A DNA stretch of 64,000 nt from NCBI RefSeq assembly GCF_014207565.1, contig NZ_JACHGJ010000006.1, forward strand, positions 186,001 to 250,000. The letters run 5' to 3'. Origin of the DNA: Spirochaeta isovalerica. Lineage in GTDB: Bacteria > Spirochaetota > Spirochaetia > DSM-2461. Position numbers and translations under genes: made by a program. Numbering within the stretch: the first letter of the stretch is position 1; every line of letters starts with the position of its first letter. Below the pieces are notes generated by a model. The model saw only the letters and a program-made list of their open reading frames with translations, was not told the origin of the DNA and searched no databases. Below are positions 35,322 to 44,937 of this stretch, in pieces.

Positions 35322-36625
35322 TGGGGAAAGAGATGAAAAAACTGGCCGATGATCTGGCCTCTTTTATAGAAACCGCGCCATCTGCTTTTCATGCGGTCAG
35401 AACCGTTGAGGAAAGACTCAAAGCGGGGGGATTCACGGCGCTTGATGAAAAGGACAGCTGGTCTCTGGAAAAAGGCGGCCGTTATTACCTTATGAGAAAC
35501 GGCAGCTCTCTGGCCGCTTTTATTCTAGGCGATAAACCTGTCGCCGAATCCGGTTTTCATATCGCCGGCGCTCATACGGACAGCCCTTCATTCAGAATCA
35601 AGAAAGAAGGAGCTTCCGTTCAGGGCGGAATCCTCAGGATGTCTGTGGAGACCTACGGCGGCCCCATACTCTCTACCTGGCTCGACAGAAACCTATCAGT
35701 TGCGGGACGGATTGTCACGAAAACCGGGACCGTTCTTGTCGATCTGAAAGATCCCGTGGCTCTTATTATGAATCAGGCTATTCACATGAACCGCGAGATG
35801 AACAAAGGGATTGAATACAACAAACAGAACCACCTTCAGGCGGCTTTCGCCATTGTGGACAAGGATGAGACGCGCACGCCCTCCGATCTGTTCAAAGATC
35901 TCATAGCTGAAAAAACCGGTATCGAGGCTCAATCCATTCTGGATATGGAGCTGTTTCTCTACGATGTTCAGAAACCGCTTTTTGCCGGAATGAACAACGA
36001 GTTTATCAGTTCGTCCCGTATCGATAACCTGGCTATGTGTCACAGCATTGTTGAAGCGATCGGCGCAAGCGACAGGCAGGACCACAGCTCGCTGGCTGTC
36101 TTCTTCGACAATGAAGAAATCGGCAGCCGGACCTTGCAGGGCGCTGATTCTTCTTTTCTGAGAGACCTGCTGGACAGAATAACTGCAGTGACCGGAGGGG
36201 GACGAGATGATTCCTACAGGGCCAGAGCGGCTTCCTTCTCCATAAGCGCCGACGGCGCCCACGCTCATCATCCCAATTATCCGGAATCCCATGATCCGGC
36301 ATACGCTCCGAATGTGGGCGGCGGACCGGTTATAAAAATAAGTTCGACCTACCGTTATTCAACAACGGCCGAAACGGCAGCGGTTTTCAGAAAGCTATGC
36401 CGGGAAGAAGACGTTCCCTGCCAGGAACTGATCAACCGATCGGATATTCCTTCGGGGTCAACAATCGGAACCATGACATCGGCTCTTACGGGAATCGCTT
36501 CCGTTGACGTCGGTTCTCCCATGTTCGCCATGCACAGCATCAGAGAGACGGCCGGTGTGGCTGATCATTTTTACATGACCCGGGTATTGAAGAGATTCTA
36601 CAACTGTGATTTAAATAGTCTCTGA
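35321..36625 (+). CDS. apeB: M18 family aminopeptidase
   Basis: Dinuclear zinc aminopeptidase, probably for acidic N-terminal residues; 434 residues. Metal and catalytic motifs: G-A-H-T-D-S-P-S-F (His and Asp), S-S-R-I-D-N-L-A-M-C (bridging Asp), D-N-E-E-I-G-S-R-T (catalytic and metal Glu) and M-H-S-I-R-E at the C-terminus (last His). The start overlaps the previous stop (TAATGG); an ATG at 35333 with GGGGAAAGAG before it is an alternative. It is two bases from the carboxypeptidase gene, so the three genes from 34.6 kb probably form one unit. Confidence 0.92.
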   Translation: MGKEMKKLADDLASFIETAPSAFHAVRTVEERLKAGGFTALDEKDSWSLEKGGRYYLMRNGSSLAAFILGDKPVAESGFHIAGAHTDSPSFRIKKEGASVQGGILRMSVETYGGPILSTWLDRNLSVAGRIVTKTGTVLVDLKDPVALIMNQAIHMNREMNKGIEYNKQNHLQAAFAIVDKDETRTPSDLFKDLIAEKTGIEAQSILDMELFLYDVQKPLFAGMNNEFISSSRIDNLAMCHSIVEAIGASDRQDHSSLAVFFDNEEIGSRTLQGADSSFLRDLLDRITAVTGGGRDDSYRARAASFSISADGAHAHHPNYPESHDPAYAPNVGGGPVIKISSTYRYSTTAETAAVFRKLCREEDVPCQELINRSDIPSGSTIGTMTSALTGIASVDVGSPMFAMHSIRETAGVADHFYMTRVLKRFYNCDLNSL

Positions 36626-36627
36626 CT

Positions 36628-37836
36628 ATGAACATGTACAGAAAAATTTTAATCTTCCCTTTATTTATATTATTTCTGCTCCCTCTCCGCGCACTGGAAA
36701 CCGTGCCGGAGCTGGTGGCTGAATCGGCCGTTCTATATGATTTTGCGACGGGACGGGTTCTCTTCGAGAAAAACGGAGAAATTTCCATACCTCCTGCTTC
36801 CATGACGAAACTGGTCACTCTTTACCTGGGATGGCAGTACCTTGAGAACGGCGGCTCTCCCGACGAACCTGTAGAGATTACCGCGACGGGTTCTTCTTTC
36901 TCCCGGCCTGTCGGTTCCTCCCTCATGCTTCTGGAAGAGGGACAGAAAGTCTCCTTCCTCGAAGTTATGACAGGTCTGGCCGTCGCTTCAGGCAATGATG
37001 CGGCCTATGCCCTGGCGGAACATATCAGCGGCTCGCCGGAAGCTTTTGTCGATCAGATGAACAGTCTTGTGGAATCACTGGGTTATAAAACCATGCATTT
37101 TGTCGATCCCGACGGATGGAGCGCGGAAAACCGCGTGACGGCTCTTGAATACGCGGAATTCTCATCAGATTATATCAGAGCCTTTCCCTCTGCGCTTCAG
37201 ACTGTTCACAGCCTTAGGACGCTCGTCTATCCCAAAGCGGAAAATCTGCCGGAAACCGGAGGAAGGATTATCACTCCCCGTGAAAAAAACAATACCAATA
37301 TTCTTCTCGACCGCGTCGAAGGCGTAGACGGGCTGAAAACCGGTTATATAGATGAATCGGGATTTAATTTCACTGCTACGGCTAAAAGGGGGATCACCCG
37401 TTTTATCGCTGTTGTTATGGGAATCAGAAATGTTCCCTATTTTGACGGTATTGAAATCAGGGCCGATGAGGCTGAGGCCTTGCTGGAGTACGGTTTTCGG
37501 AATTTTAAAACCATTGACCCGGAAACCCCTTTGCTGGAACCGGTTTTCCTCTGGGAGGGAAAATCTGATGAGGTCCCTCTGATACTTGAAGGCGATCCTC
37601 TATTTACTCTTTCGGTGGATGAGATGACAAGCTTCTCCCGCGAGATCGATGTACCCGCTGAATTGACGGCCCCCGTCAGGGCAGGCGATATTGTCGGAAA
37701 GGTCCGATACCGGACCGGTGATAGAGTTCTGGCCGAGTTTCCCGTTCTGGCTCAGATCGATGTGGAAAAAGCCAATATATTTAAGGTGCTCTGGCACAGA
37801 ACCCTGAAATTATATAGAAGAATTACGAATCCATAA
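36628..37836 (+). CDS. dacA: D-alanyl-D-alanine carboxypeptidase (DacA/PBP5 type)
   Basis: Trims the terminal D-Ala from peptidoglycan stem peptides in the periplasm; 402 residues. An N-terminal signal peptide (about 22 residues) is followed by the S11 catalytic domain: S-M-T-K with the acylated Ser, A-S-G-N-D-A (SxN) and L-K-T-G-Y (KTG). A PBP5-like C-terminal beta domain (about 275-375) follows and then a short basic amphipathic tail (L-W-H-R-T-L-K-L-Y-R-R-I), likely the membrane anchor. Its last 14 bases overlap the convergent ABC-F gene. Confidence 0.92.
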   Translation: MNMYRKILIFPLFILFLLPLRALETVPELVAESAVLYDFATGRVLFEKNGEISIPPASMTKLVTLYLGWQYLENGGSPDEPVEITATGSSFSRPVGSSLMLLEEGQKVSFLEVMTGLAVASGNDAAYALAEHISGSPEAFVDQMNSLVESLGYKTMHFVDPDGWSAENRVTALEYAEFSSDYIRAFPSALQTVHSLRTLVYPKAENLPETGGRIITPREKNNTNILLDRVEGVDGLKTGYIDESGFNFTATAKRGITRFIAVVMGIRNVPYFDGIEIRADEAEALLEYGFRNFKTIDPETPLLEPVFLWEGKSDEVPLILEGDPLFTLSVDEMTSFSREIDVPAELTAPVRAGDIVGKVRYRTGDRVLAEFPVLAQIDVEKANIFKVLWHRTLKLYRRITNP

Positions 37837-39703
37837 GTTCGGCCAGTTCTTCCCAACGCTCCATTTTCGTTTCCAGTTCCCTTTCCAGTTCACTGTACCG
37901 GCGGTGAGCTCCGGCCATTTTATCCGGATCCGGAGCGGCTGAAGCGAAAAAGTCCTCCAGTTCGCTTTTCTCTTCTTCCATTGATTCAATTTCTTTTTCG
38001 ATCTGTTTGAATTCTTCTATTTCCTTATATCCGGCTTTTTTCTTTTTCTCTGTCCGGACTCGCGTGCTCGGCTTTTCCTGCTGAACCTTTTTCTTTTCCT
38101 CCCGCTTCTCTTCATCCAGAAACTGCCGGTATTCACTGTAATTGCCGGCAAAACCTCTTATATGCCCCGTTCCGTCAAAAATGAAGAGAAAATCGGTCAC
38201 CCTGTCGAGAAAATAACGGTCGTGGGATACGACCATGAGACACCCGGAGTATTCCATAAGGAAATCTTCAATCAGAGAGAGGGTTTGAATATCGAAATCA
38301 TTGGTTGGCTCATCGAGTATGAGGAAATTGGGATTCTGAAGAATGATGCTTATAAGGTAGAGCCGCCGCTTCTCTCCCCCCGACAGATCGGAAAGGGCCG
38401 TAAAATGAAGGCTTTTGGGAAAGAGGAAGCGCTCAAGCAGCTGAGCAGGCGTGTAGGACGATCCCTCATCGGTCTTGATCAGATCCGCCTGGTCTTTCAG
38501 GTATTCGAGAACTTTCATCTCATCGGGCATTCTCGCCGTCAGCTGGTCGAAGTAACCGAAATGAGTGTTAACCCCTTTGTTCACCGAACCGCTGTCGCCG
38601 GGGAGCCTCTCGGTCAGGAGATTGAGGAAGGTTGATTTTCCGCTGCCGTTGGGGCCGACGATACCGATTCTCTCTCCTTTGCGGAACTTATAGCTGAAGG
38701 AGGGGATAACTTCCCTGCCGTCAAAGGATTTGGAGATATTTATCAGATCGACGACCCGTTTACCCAACCGCCTTTGGGAAACGGAGAATTCAGCGGACTC
38801 GATTTCCTCGCTCGTCTGCCGGTCCATCATATCGTACACCCGGTTTTTTCTTCCTCTGTCCTTGCCGGTTCTGGCCCGGGGTCCTCTTTTCAGCCATTCC
38901 ATCTCCCGGCGGAGTATGGTGTTGATCCGTTCCTGCTCGCGCCTTTCCACAGCTTCGCGCTGGGCTTTGCTCTGCAGGTAGCGGGTGTAATTTCCTTCGT
39001 AGCGGTAAAGGGTTTCGTTATCAATTTCCAGAATCCCCGTACAGAGCTCGTCAAGGAAGTAACGGTCATGGGTTACCAGAACAACTGCCATGGAGCTCTT
39101 TTTCAGGTAATCCTGGAGCCAGATAATTGTATCGATATCCAGATGATTCGTCGGTTCGTCGAGAAACAGAAGATCGCCTCCCGCAACGAGAGCGTGGACT
39201 ATAGCTACTTTCTTCAGCATGCCTCCCGACAGCGTTCCCATTTTCAGATGACGGTTTTCAATGCCCAGTTCTGTCAGAAGTGAATTGATCCGGCTTTCGA
39301 GCTCCCAGCAACCCAATCTGTCCATTTCTGCCAGAAGTTTGTCATAATGGTCGTGGATTTCCCGGCTTTCCTCTTTCGCCAGTCTGTCCGCTGCCTTCTC
39401 ATAGTCCCGAACCGTTTTCATAAGAGGCGAATCGCGGTTCAGGATGTGCTCCAGTATCGTATCTTCCCTGTTAAAATCATCATGCTGATGAAGGTAGGCT
39501 ATGCGGCATTCCCTGTTGCGGGAAATCGTTCCGCCGTCGATTTCCTCCTCTCCGGCCAGAATCCGGAGCAGCGTCGACTTTCCGCATCCGTTTATACCGA
39601 TCAGAGCCAGCTTTTCCCCTTCATCTATACCAAAGGAAATATTGTTAAAAAGCGTCCTGCCGCTTCGTATTCTGCTTACAGAATCAACTGATATCAAGTT
39701 CAT
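37823..39703 (-). CDS. ABC-F family ATPase (Uup type)
   Basis: 626-residue soluble tandem ATPase of the translation-associated ABC-F class. First cassette: G-I-N-G-C-G-K-S-T, L-S-G-G-M-L-K-K, L-L-F-L-D-E-P-T-N-H-L-D. Second cassette: G-P-N-G-S-G-K-S-T, L-S-G-G-E-K-R-R, L-I-L-D-E-P-T-N-D-F-D. The linker (about 240-290) is charged and helical. Residues about 535-626 form a coiled coil rich in Glu and Lys, as in Uup. No membrane segment. The ATG 39703 lacks a ribosome site; TATGTA ends ten bases upstream on the minus strand. Role presumably in stalled-ribosome or rRNA quality control. Confidence 0.88.
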   Translation of the reverse strand: MNLISVDSVSRIRSGRTLFNNISFGIDEGEKLALIGINGCGKSTLLRILAGEEEIDGGTISRNRECRIAYLHQHDDFNREDTILEHILNRDSPLMKTVRDYEKAADRLAKEESREIHDHYDKLLAEMDRLGCWELESRINSLLTELGIENRHLKMGTLSGGMLKKVAIVHALVAGGDLLFLDEPTNHLDIDTIIWLQDYLKKSSMAVVLVTHDRYFLDELCTGILEIDNETLYRYEGNYTRYLQSKAQREAVERREQERINTILRREMEWLKRGPRARTGKDRGRKNRVYDMMDRQTSEEIESAEFSVSQRRLGKRVVDLINISKSFDGREVIPSFSYKFRKGERIGIVGPNGSGKSTFLNLLTERLPGDSGSVNKGVNTHFGYFDQLTARMPDEMKVLEYLKDQADLIKTDEGSSYTPAQLLERFLFPKSLHFTALSDLSGGEKRRLYLISIILQNPNFLILDEPTNDFDIQTLSLIEDFLMEYSGCLMVVSHDRYFLDRVTDFLFIFDGTGHIRGFAGNYSEYRQFLDEEKREEKKKVQQEKPSTRVRTEKKKKAGYKEIEEFKQIEKEIESMEEEKSELEDFFASAAPDPDKMAGAHRRYSELERELETKMERWEELAELMDS

Positions 39704-39794
39704 GGAAGAAGTCTACATAAAAAAATTGAATTAAGATACAAGTTGGTCAATAATTAATCTAAATTGCTCAGTCATCACTCGAGGAGAAATGCCC

Positions 39795-41054
39795 ATGATC
39801 ATAAGCGTGAGCGCCGCAGTCACTCTGATTCTCTCCATTCTTGCAGTCTTTTTTGATTTGATTCTGCTGAAAATAGCCATTTCTGTTTTTCTTTTCCTTA
39901 TTGTTGTTCTTTCCTTTATATCCAGGGCAAAGGGCGTTAATAATGCTCCGGTTCGGGAAAAAGAAAACAAGGGCGACAGCGACGAGCTTAAGCGCCTTGC
40001 AGCAAGACTCAAAGAAACGGAAGAAGCTTACAGGTCTCTTCAGCGGGAGAGCAGAGAAGACAAAGAGAAGCTCGAAACCCTGATCGAAGGGGCTTCTTAT
40101 CTGAACACGGCCCTTCCCATGATGAAGCAGCTTGCCGGTCTGGTTGTCGATAAGACGGAAGAATCGGCTATGAATTTGACGGAAAATATCTTTGAGATCT
40201 CCAATAGAAGCTCTCAGGTGGGTAACCACATCAGCAATTTTCTCAATGATCTGTTTTCGGGAGATAAAAGCCTGAAGAGCAATATCGATATTCTCAGCGG
40301 TGAAATGAACAGAATCAACAAACTCATTGAGGATTTTACGGCCATCAGCAAACGCTACACGCTGGATATGAAACAGATTGACGAAAATGTAAAAACCATA
40401 AAAGGCTTTCTCGACGGCATACGGGATGTTTCTGACAGGACGGGATTGCTCGCTATCAATTCGTCCATCGAAGCGGCCCGGGTGGGAAATGCCGGAAAGG
40501 GGTTTTCGGTTCTAGCCGGGGAGATTCAGGGACTGGCCAGCTCATCAAAAGAGATATCCCTTCAGATAGAAGATGTCATAGCGGGAATTTCCGACCGGGT
40601 GGATGAATCTTTCCAGGCGCTTGAATCGGAAATAAACATGACACTGGAACAGCTCAACCGGACGCGAAGTGATCTGCAGGAGATTTCATCCAGTCTCGAT
40701 GATAAAATCGCCGATGTGGAGAATCATGTCAAGGATTCCGATTCCCTTTCCAGAACCGTTACAGAACAGCTGGGCAACGTGACAGTCAATATGCAGTATC
40801 AGGATATAACCAGGCAGATACTCGAGCACATCATGAGCACCCTTAATTTTTACCGGACCAGAATGGAGGAAAATGAGCCTCTGCTCGTAGCGGCCTCGGA
40901 AAAAAAGGAAAAAAGGGATGAGATACTGGAAAAAATAAGCTCCTATTTTACTATTGAAGATGAGTGGAAGCTTTTCGGTCTCCAAGTGCATGTAGGAAAG
41001 TCTTCCGACAGCGATCAGGAAGAGGAATTCAAAGGCAATGTTGAAATGTTCTGA
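39795..41054 (+). CDS. Methyl-accepting chemotaxis-type protein, first gene of the che operon
   Basis: About 419 residues from ATG 39795, which sits eight bases after GAGGAG (the ATG at 39789 is too close). Two N-terminal hydrophobic helices with almost no periplasmic loop, then a coiled coil with the receptor hairpin G-L-L-A-I-N-S-S-I-E-A-A-R-V-G-N-A-G-K-G-F. There is no extracellular sensor domain, so it may sense membrane state or an internal cue. The segment Q-Y-Q-D-I-T-R-Q-I-L-E-H-I near 340 is seen in several atypical receptors. It is 20 bases upstream of cheA. Confidence 0.85.
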   Translation: MIISVSAAVTLILSILAVFFDLILLKIAISVFLFLIVVLSFISRAKGVNNAPVREKENKGDSDELKRLAARLKETEEAYRSLQRESREDKEKLETLIEGASYLNTALPMMKQLAGLVVDKTEESAMNLTENIFEISNRSSQVGNHISNFLNDLFSGDKSLKSNIDILSGEMNRINKLIEDFTAISKRYTLDMKQIDENVKTIKGFLDGIRDVSDRTGLLAINSSIEAARVGNAGKGFSVLAGEIQGLASSSKEISLQIEDVIAGISDRVDESFQALESEINMTLEQLNRTRSDLQEISSSLDDKIADVENHVKDSDSLSRTVTEQLGNVTVNMQYQDITRQILEHIMSTLNFYRTRMEENEPLLVAASEKKEKRDEILEKISSYFTIEDEWKLFGLQVHVGKSSDSDQEEEFKGNVEMF

Positions 41055-41074
41055 CAGGAGATGGCACAGGTAAC

Positions 41075-43576
41075 ATGACAGCTAATGATTTTTTTACCAG
41101 TTTTTCCGGTTTTCTCGATACCTTTACTCCGGGCGACCTGGTAGGCACTATGGAATTCAAGGAATTCGTCGATGAGGGGAAAGAGCACTATCCTCCTGAA
41201 GGCAGGAGTCTTTTCCTCGATCTTTCAGCTCTTCTCCACTGTTACATTCTCGAAGGGGAAAACGATGAATTGAACAGCCAGTTCGAGTCTCTTAAAGCTA
41301 AAATCGGCCAGTTGAAAAGTCCTTCTCCCGTTCAGGTAAACCAGGAGAAAACGGCTGATGACCCGATGTGTCCCGCTCCGGTGAAAATAGATGACAGAGA
41401 GGTGCTCGATTCTTTTCTGCAGGAATCCCATGATCATCTGGACACTATTGAAGAGCGGATTCTCGCCCTCGAGACCAATCCCGATACCGATCTGATCGAT
41501 GATATATTCCGCTCAATGCACACGATTAAAGGCGTGGCGTCTTTTATCGGTCTCAATAATATTAAAAATATCAGTCATACCCTCGAATCTCTGCTGGATC
41601 GGCTCCGCGATAATGAGCTTGCCGTCGATTCCGATCTGATCAGTGTTCTGCTCGATGGTACGGATGTTCTTTCGAATCTCATAGCCTGCATCGAAAGGGA
41701 TGCGGAAGAAAAAAGGAATGAAGGCAGAGAACTTGTGCTTTGCGAACCCTCCGTCGATATTTCCCTTCTGGTAGAAAAAATATCTCTGATCGGCAATGAA
41801 GATAAAAGCGGGACTCCTATGGAATCCGTTGAAACCGAGGTTCCGACCGACAGCTTCGACGACCTGATTACCGGTGAGATGATCCAGAAATTCATTGAGG
41901 AGACCTCCGATCTGCTGGACAATGCGGAACATGAAATCCTTGAACTGGAAAACGGATCGCCCGATGTGGAACACGTTGATCGGGCTTTCAGAAAGCTCCA
42001 TACGATAAAAGGAAACGCCGGGTTTTTCGGTTTTGAGGCAATCGAAGAAACGGCGATGGAAACGGAATCTCTCCTCGATGAAATCCGGAAAGGGAAGAAA
42101 GATGGGGATCACAGAAATGTCTCTATCATATTGAAACAGCTTGATATTATCAGAGCCCGGCTTTCTTCCCTTATTGATCAGCCTGAACCGTCCGAGGGGG
42201 AAAACAACAGGAAAGAGCCTTACAAACCGATCGGCGATGTGCTGATTGATCTCGGTGTTTCCCGGGAGGACATCGAACATGCTGCCAATCTTCAGAACAA
42301 AAAGCTCGGAGAGATCCTCATTGAGGAAGGTGTGGTTTCGGAACGGACTCTCGATCAGGCGCTTCAGTCCCAAAACAGATCTATTGGCGGAATGCCCTCC
42401 ATTTCGGTTAAGCGGAAAGATATCCGAATTGATATGGATAAACTGGACCGCCTCTTCGATATGGTCGGCGAGCTCATTACCGCCGAGGCCATGGTTGTCG
42501 ATTCGGAAGACCTGAAGGGGATGGAGCTGCGGGATTTTCAGAAATCCGCTCTTCATCTCTCCAAGATCACCAGGGAAATCCAGAGCATAACAATGTCCAT
42601 GAGAATGATACCTCTCGAAGGGCTCTTCAATAAAATGAAACGACTTGTCCGCGATCTTTCCAGAAAAATGGATAAACCGGTACAGCTCAATATCAGCGGC
42701 GCCGACACGGAGATGGACCGCAATGTCATCGAAGAGATATCAGACCCCCTCGTCCATATCATCCGCAACGCCATTGATCACGGCCTGGAAAACAGAAGCG
42801 AAAGGAGCGGAAAAGGAAAACCGTCTGTGGGCAGCGTCAATCTCGATGCCCGCTACGAAGGAAATGAGATCTGGATAACCGTCAGCGATGACGGAGCGGG
42901 TCTCAATCGCGAAAGAATTGTAGAAAATGCCATGGAGAAAGGGCTCCTCAGTGAAGAGGGGGATGATCTTCCCGATGAGGATATCTGGAAGCTTATATTC
43001 GAACCGGGCTTCTCAACGACGGAAACGGTATCGGAGATTTCCGGACGGGGTGTCGGCATGGATGTGGTTAAGCGGAATATCGAAAAGCTCCGGGGCAGAA
43101 TAGACATACAAACCGAATGGGGAAAGGGAACCGATATGGTGCTCAGAATACCCCTGACGCTGGCCATAATCGACGCCATCAGCTGCATGATCGGCTCCAT
43201 GACTCTGGCATTCCAGTCTTCCGATGTTATCGAATTTCTCAAATACTCCGACGATCTTTTCACACACACGGGGCAGGGGAACAGGGTCATTAATCTCAGA
43301 TCTGAAATAATCCCTGTAATTGAATTGTGGGAGTTCTATAATATAAGAAGAGAGCAGCGCAGTCATGAAAATGATGTCCTCGTCGTGATAACGGCCGGAG
43401 GTGTCAAATCGGCGCTCATCGTCGACTCCATTCTGGGAAGCAAGCAGATGGTTGTGAAAGCCCTGCCCGAACTTCTGGAGGAAACCAGAGCCATTTCTGG
43501 CTGCAGCGTACTTGGGAACGGAGATGTCTGCCTTATTGTAGATGCGGCGGCATTAATAAGGGAAACACTGGAATAG
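41075..43576 (+). CDS. cheA: Chemotaxis histidine kinase CheA with tandem HPt domains
   Basis: Central kinase of chemotaxis, 833 residues. After about 105 residues without a known domain there are two HPt domains: H149 in M-H-T-I-K-G-V-A-S-F and H309 in L-H-T-I-K-G-N-A-G-F, both with the phosphorylatable His. Residues about 385-435 (I-G-D-V-L-I-D-L-G-V ... G-E-I-L-I-E-E-G-V-V) resemble the MshEN/GspE N-terminal repeat. Then dimerisation helices, the ATPase (D-P-L-V-H-I-I-R-N-A-I-D-H-G, D-D-G-A-G-L, G-R-G-V-G-M-D-V-V) and a CheW-like domain. No obvious P2 CheY-docking domain is present; the MshEN-like segment takes its place. Confidence 0.93.
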   Translation: MTANDFFTSFSGFLDTFTPGDLVGTMEFKEFVDEGKEHYPPEGRSLFLDLSALLHCYILEGENDELNSQFESLKAKIGQLKSPSPVQVNQEKTADDPMCPAPVKIDDREVLDSFLQESHDHLDTIEERILALETNPDTDLIDDIFRSMHTIKGVASFIGLNNIKNISHTLESLLDRLRDNELAVDSDLISVLLDGTDVLSNLIACIERDAEEKRNEGRELVLCEPSVDISLLVEKISLIGNEDKSGTPMESVETEVPTDSFDDLITGEMIQKFIEETSDLLDNAEHEILELENGSPDVEHVDRAFRKLHTIKGNAGFFGFEAIEETAMETESLLDEIRKGKKDGDHRNVSIILKQLDIIRARLSSLIDQPEPSEGENNRKEPYKPIGDVLIDLGVSREDIEHAANLQNKKLGEILIEEGVVSERTLDQALQSQNRSIGGMPSISVKRKDIRIDMDKLDRLFDMVGELITAEAMVVDSEDLKGMELRDFQKSALHLSKITREIQSITMSMRMIPLEGLFNKMKRLVRDLSRKMDKPVQLNISGADTEMDRNVIEEISDPLVHIIRNAIDHGLENRSERSGKGKPSVGSVNLDARYEGNEIWITVSDDGAGLNRERIVENAMEKGLLSEEGDDLPDEDIWKLIFEPGFSTTETVSEISGRGVGMDVVKRNIEKLRGRIDIQTEWGKGTDMVLRIPLTLAIIDAISCMIGSMTLAFQSSDVIEFLKYSDDLFTHTGQGNRVINLRSEIIPVIELWEFYNIRREQRSHENDVLVVITAGGVKSALIVDSILGSKQMVVKALPELLEETRAISGCSVLGNGDVCLIVDAAALIRETLE

Positions 43577-43585
43577 GAAGGGAAT

Positions 43586-44098
43586 ATGGAAGCAGTAAAA
43601 CAGAGCGAAGATGACATTTTTCTGGTAGATGATGACGACGATCTTCAGAATCAGAACAAATATCTGCTTTTCAATCTGGGCAATGAAGTATTCGGACTGA
43701 AAATCAGCAGTATTATTCAGATTGTGGAAATGCAGAAGGTGACGGAAGTCCCCGATATGCCGCCCTATATCAAAGGGGTTATCAATCAGAGGGGCAAGGT
43801 TATACCGCTTATGGATCTGAGACTCCGTTTCGGAATGCCCGAAAGAGAGTATGATGACAGAAACTGCATAATCATCGTCAGCATTCACGACACTTTTATA
43901 GGTTTTATTGTCGATACGGTCGCGGAAGTACACGATATCGAAGATAAGGATATCGATCCCTCTCCAGGCTTTAAAAAAAGCAATCTGAAAGAAAAGTATA
44001 TCAGCGGATTGGGGAAAATCGGCGATGATGTGAAAATCCTTCTCGATGTAGAGAAGATTATCACTCCCGATGATCTTGAGCAGGCTGGCGCTTCATGA
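43586..44098 (+). CDS. cheW: Chemotaxis coupling protein CheW
   Basis: 170-residue adaptor that links receptors to CheA: SH3-like double barrel with N-K-Y-L-L-F-N-L-G-N-E-V-F-G-L, V-V-E-M/V-P-D-M-P-type region, G-V-I-N-Q-R-G-K-V-I-P-L-M-D-L-R and F-I-V-D-T-V. An acidic N-terminal tail (D-D-D-D) is unusual but short. GGAAGG precedes the ATG. Overlaps cheR by four bases. Confidence 0.93.
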   Translation: MEAVKQSEDDIFLVDDDDDLQNQNKYLLFNLGNEVFGLKISSIIQIVEMQKVTEVPDMPPYIKGVINQRGKVIPLMDLRLRFGMPEREYDDRNCIIIVSIHDTFIGFIVDTVAEVHDIEDKDIDPSPGFKKSNLKEKYISGLGKIGDDVKILLDVEKIITPDDLEQAGAS

Positions 44099-44937
44099 TA
44101 ATGCTAGATATCAACGACAGGGAATTCAAGAAAATCTCCGAGCTCGTCTACAGCCGTTTCGGTATAAACCTCACAGAGAAAAAAAAGGCTCTGGTCAGGG
44201 GAAGGTTGAACAAGCTTATCGTTAACCTTGGGTTTACATCTTTTTCTCAGTATTTCGATTATGTCCAGGAGGACAAGTCGGGACAGAGGCTTCTCGATAT
44301 GGTCGATAAAATCTCGACCAACCACTCGTATTTCTTCCGGGAAAGCGACCATTTCTCTTATCTGACCGATTCGGTGCTTCCCGCTATCTGTCATAACAAT
44401 GACCGGAGGCCCGACAACAAGTTGAGGATCTGGTGTGCCGGGTGCGCAAACGGACAGGAGGCTTATACGCTGGCCATGGTGGTTAATGAATTTTTCACCA
44501 GAAACAACAGTTCTCTGCAGCCGGCAATTCTGGCGACGGATATCTCCATCTCGGCCCTCGAGACGGCAGTCGCAGGTCATTACACCGAAGAAGGTCTGTC
44601 AGGCATTCCCGCCGAACTGAAGCGCCGCTATTTCGACATGGAAAAAGACGGTTCGGCTACGGCTAAAAAGGAATTGAAAGATTTGATTCTTTTTAAGCGG
44701 CTCAATTTTATGAATGACAGCTTTCCCTTCAAGAACCGCTTTGATGTGGTATTCTGCCGCAATGTCATGATCTATTTCGATAATGTCACCAAAGAGACTC
44801 TGGTCAACAAATTCCACCGTTACATGCTTGATACTTCCTGGTTGTTTATCGGCCATTCGGAAACACTCGGCCGGAATAACAGCAACTTCAAGTATATTAA
44901 ACCCTCTACTTATCTACGCGTCGGAGCCAATGGTTGA
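44095..44937 (+). CDS. cheR: Chemotaxis protein methyltransferase CheR
   Basis: SAM-dependent methylation of receptor glutamates for adaptation; 280 residues. N-terminal helical domain (F-K-K-I-S-E-L-V-Y-S-R-F-G-I-N-L), then the Rossmann domain with S-Y-F-F-R-E, W-C-A-G-C-A-N-G-Q-E-A-Y-T (SAM site), A-T-D-I-S, F-C-R-N-V-M-I-Y-F and the C-terminal G-H-S-E-T-L. ATGA overlap with cheW; its stop overlaps the TTG start of cheB. Confidence 0.94.
   Translation: MIMLDINDREFKKISELVYSRFGINLTEKKKALVRGRLNKLIVNLGFTSFSQYFDYVQEDKSGQRLLDMVDKISTNHSYFFRESDHFSYLTDSVLPAICHNNDRRPDNKLRIWCAGCANGQEAYTLAMVVNEFFTRNNSSLQPAILATDISISALETAVAGHYTEEGLSGIPAELKRRYFDMEKDGSATAKKELKDLILFKRLNFMNDSFPFKNRFDVVFCRNVMIYFDNVTKETLVNKFHRYMLDTSWLFIGHSETLGRNNSNFKYIKPSTYLRVGANG

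Noticed and set aside
41513-42556. A 347-residue minus-strand frame opposite cheA
   Set aside because: Antisense shadow of the two HPt domains; no start signals.
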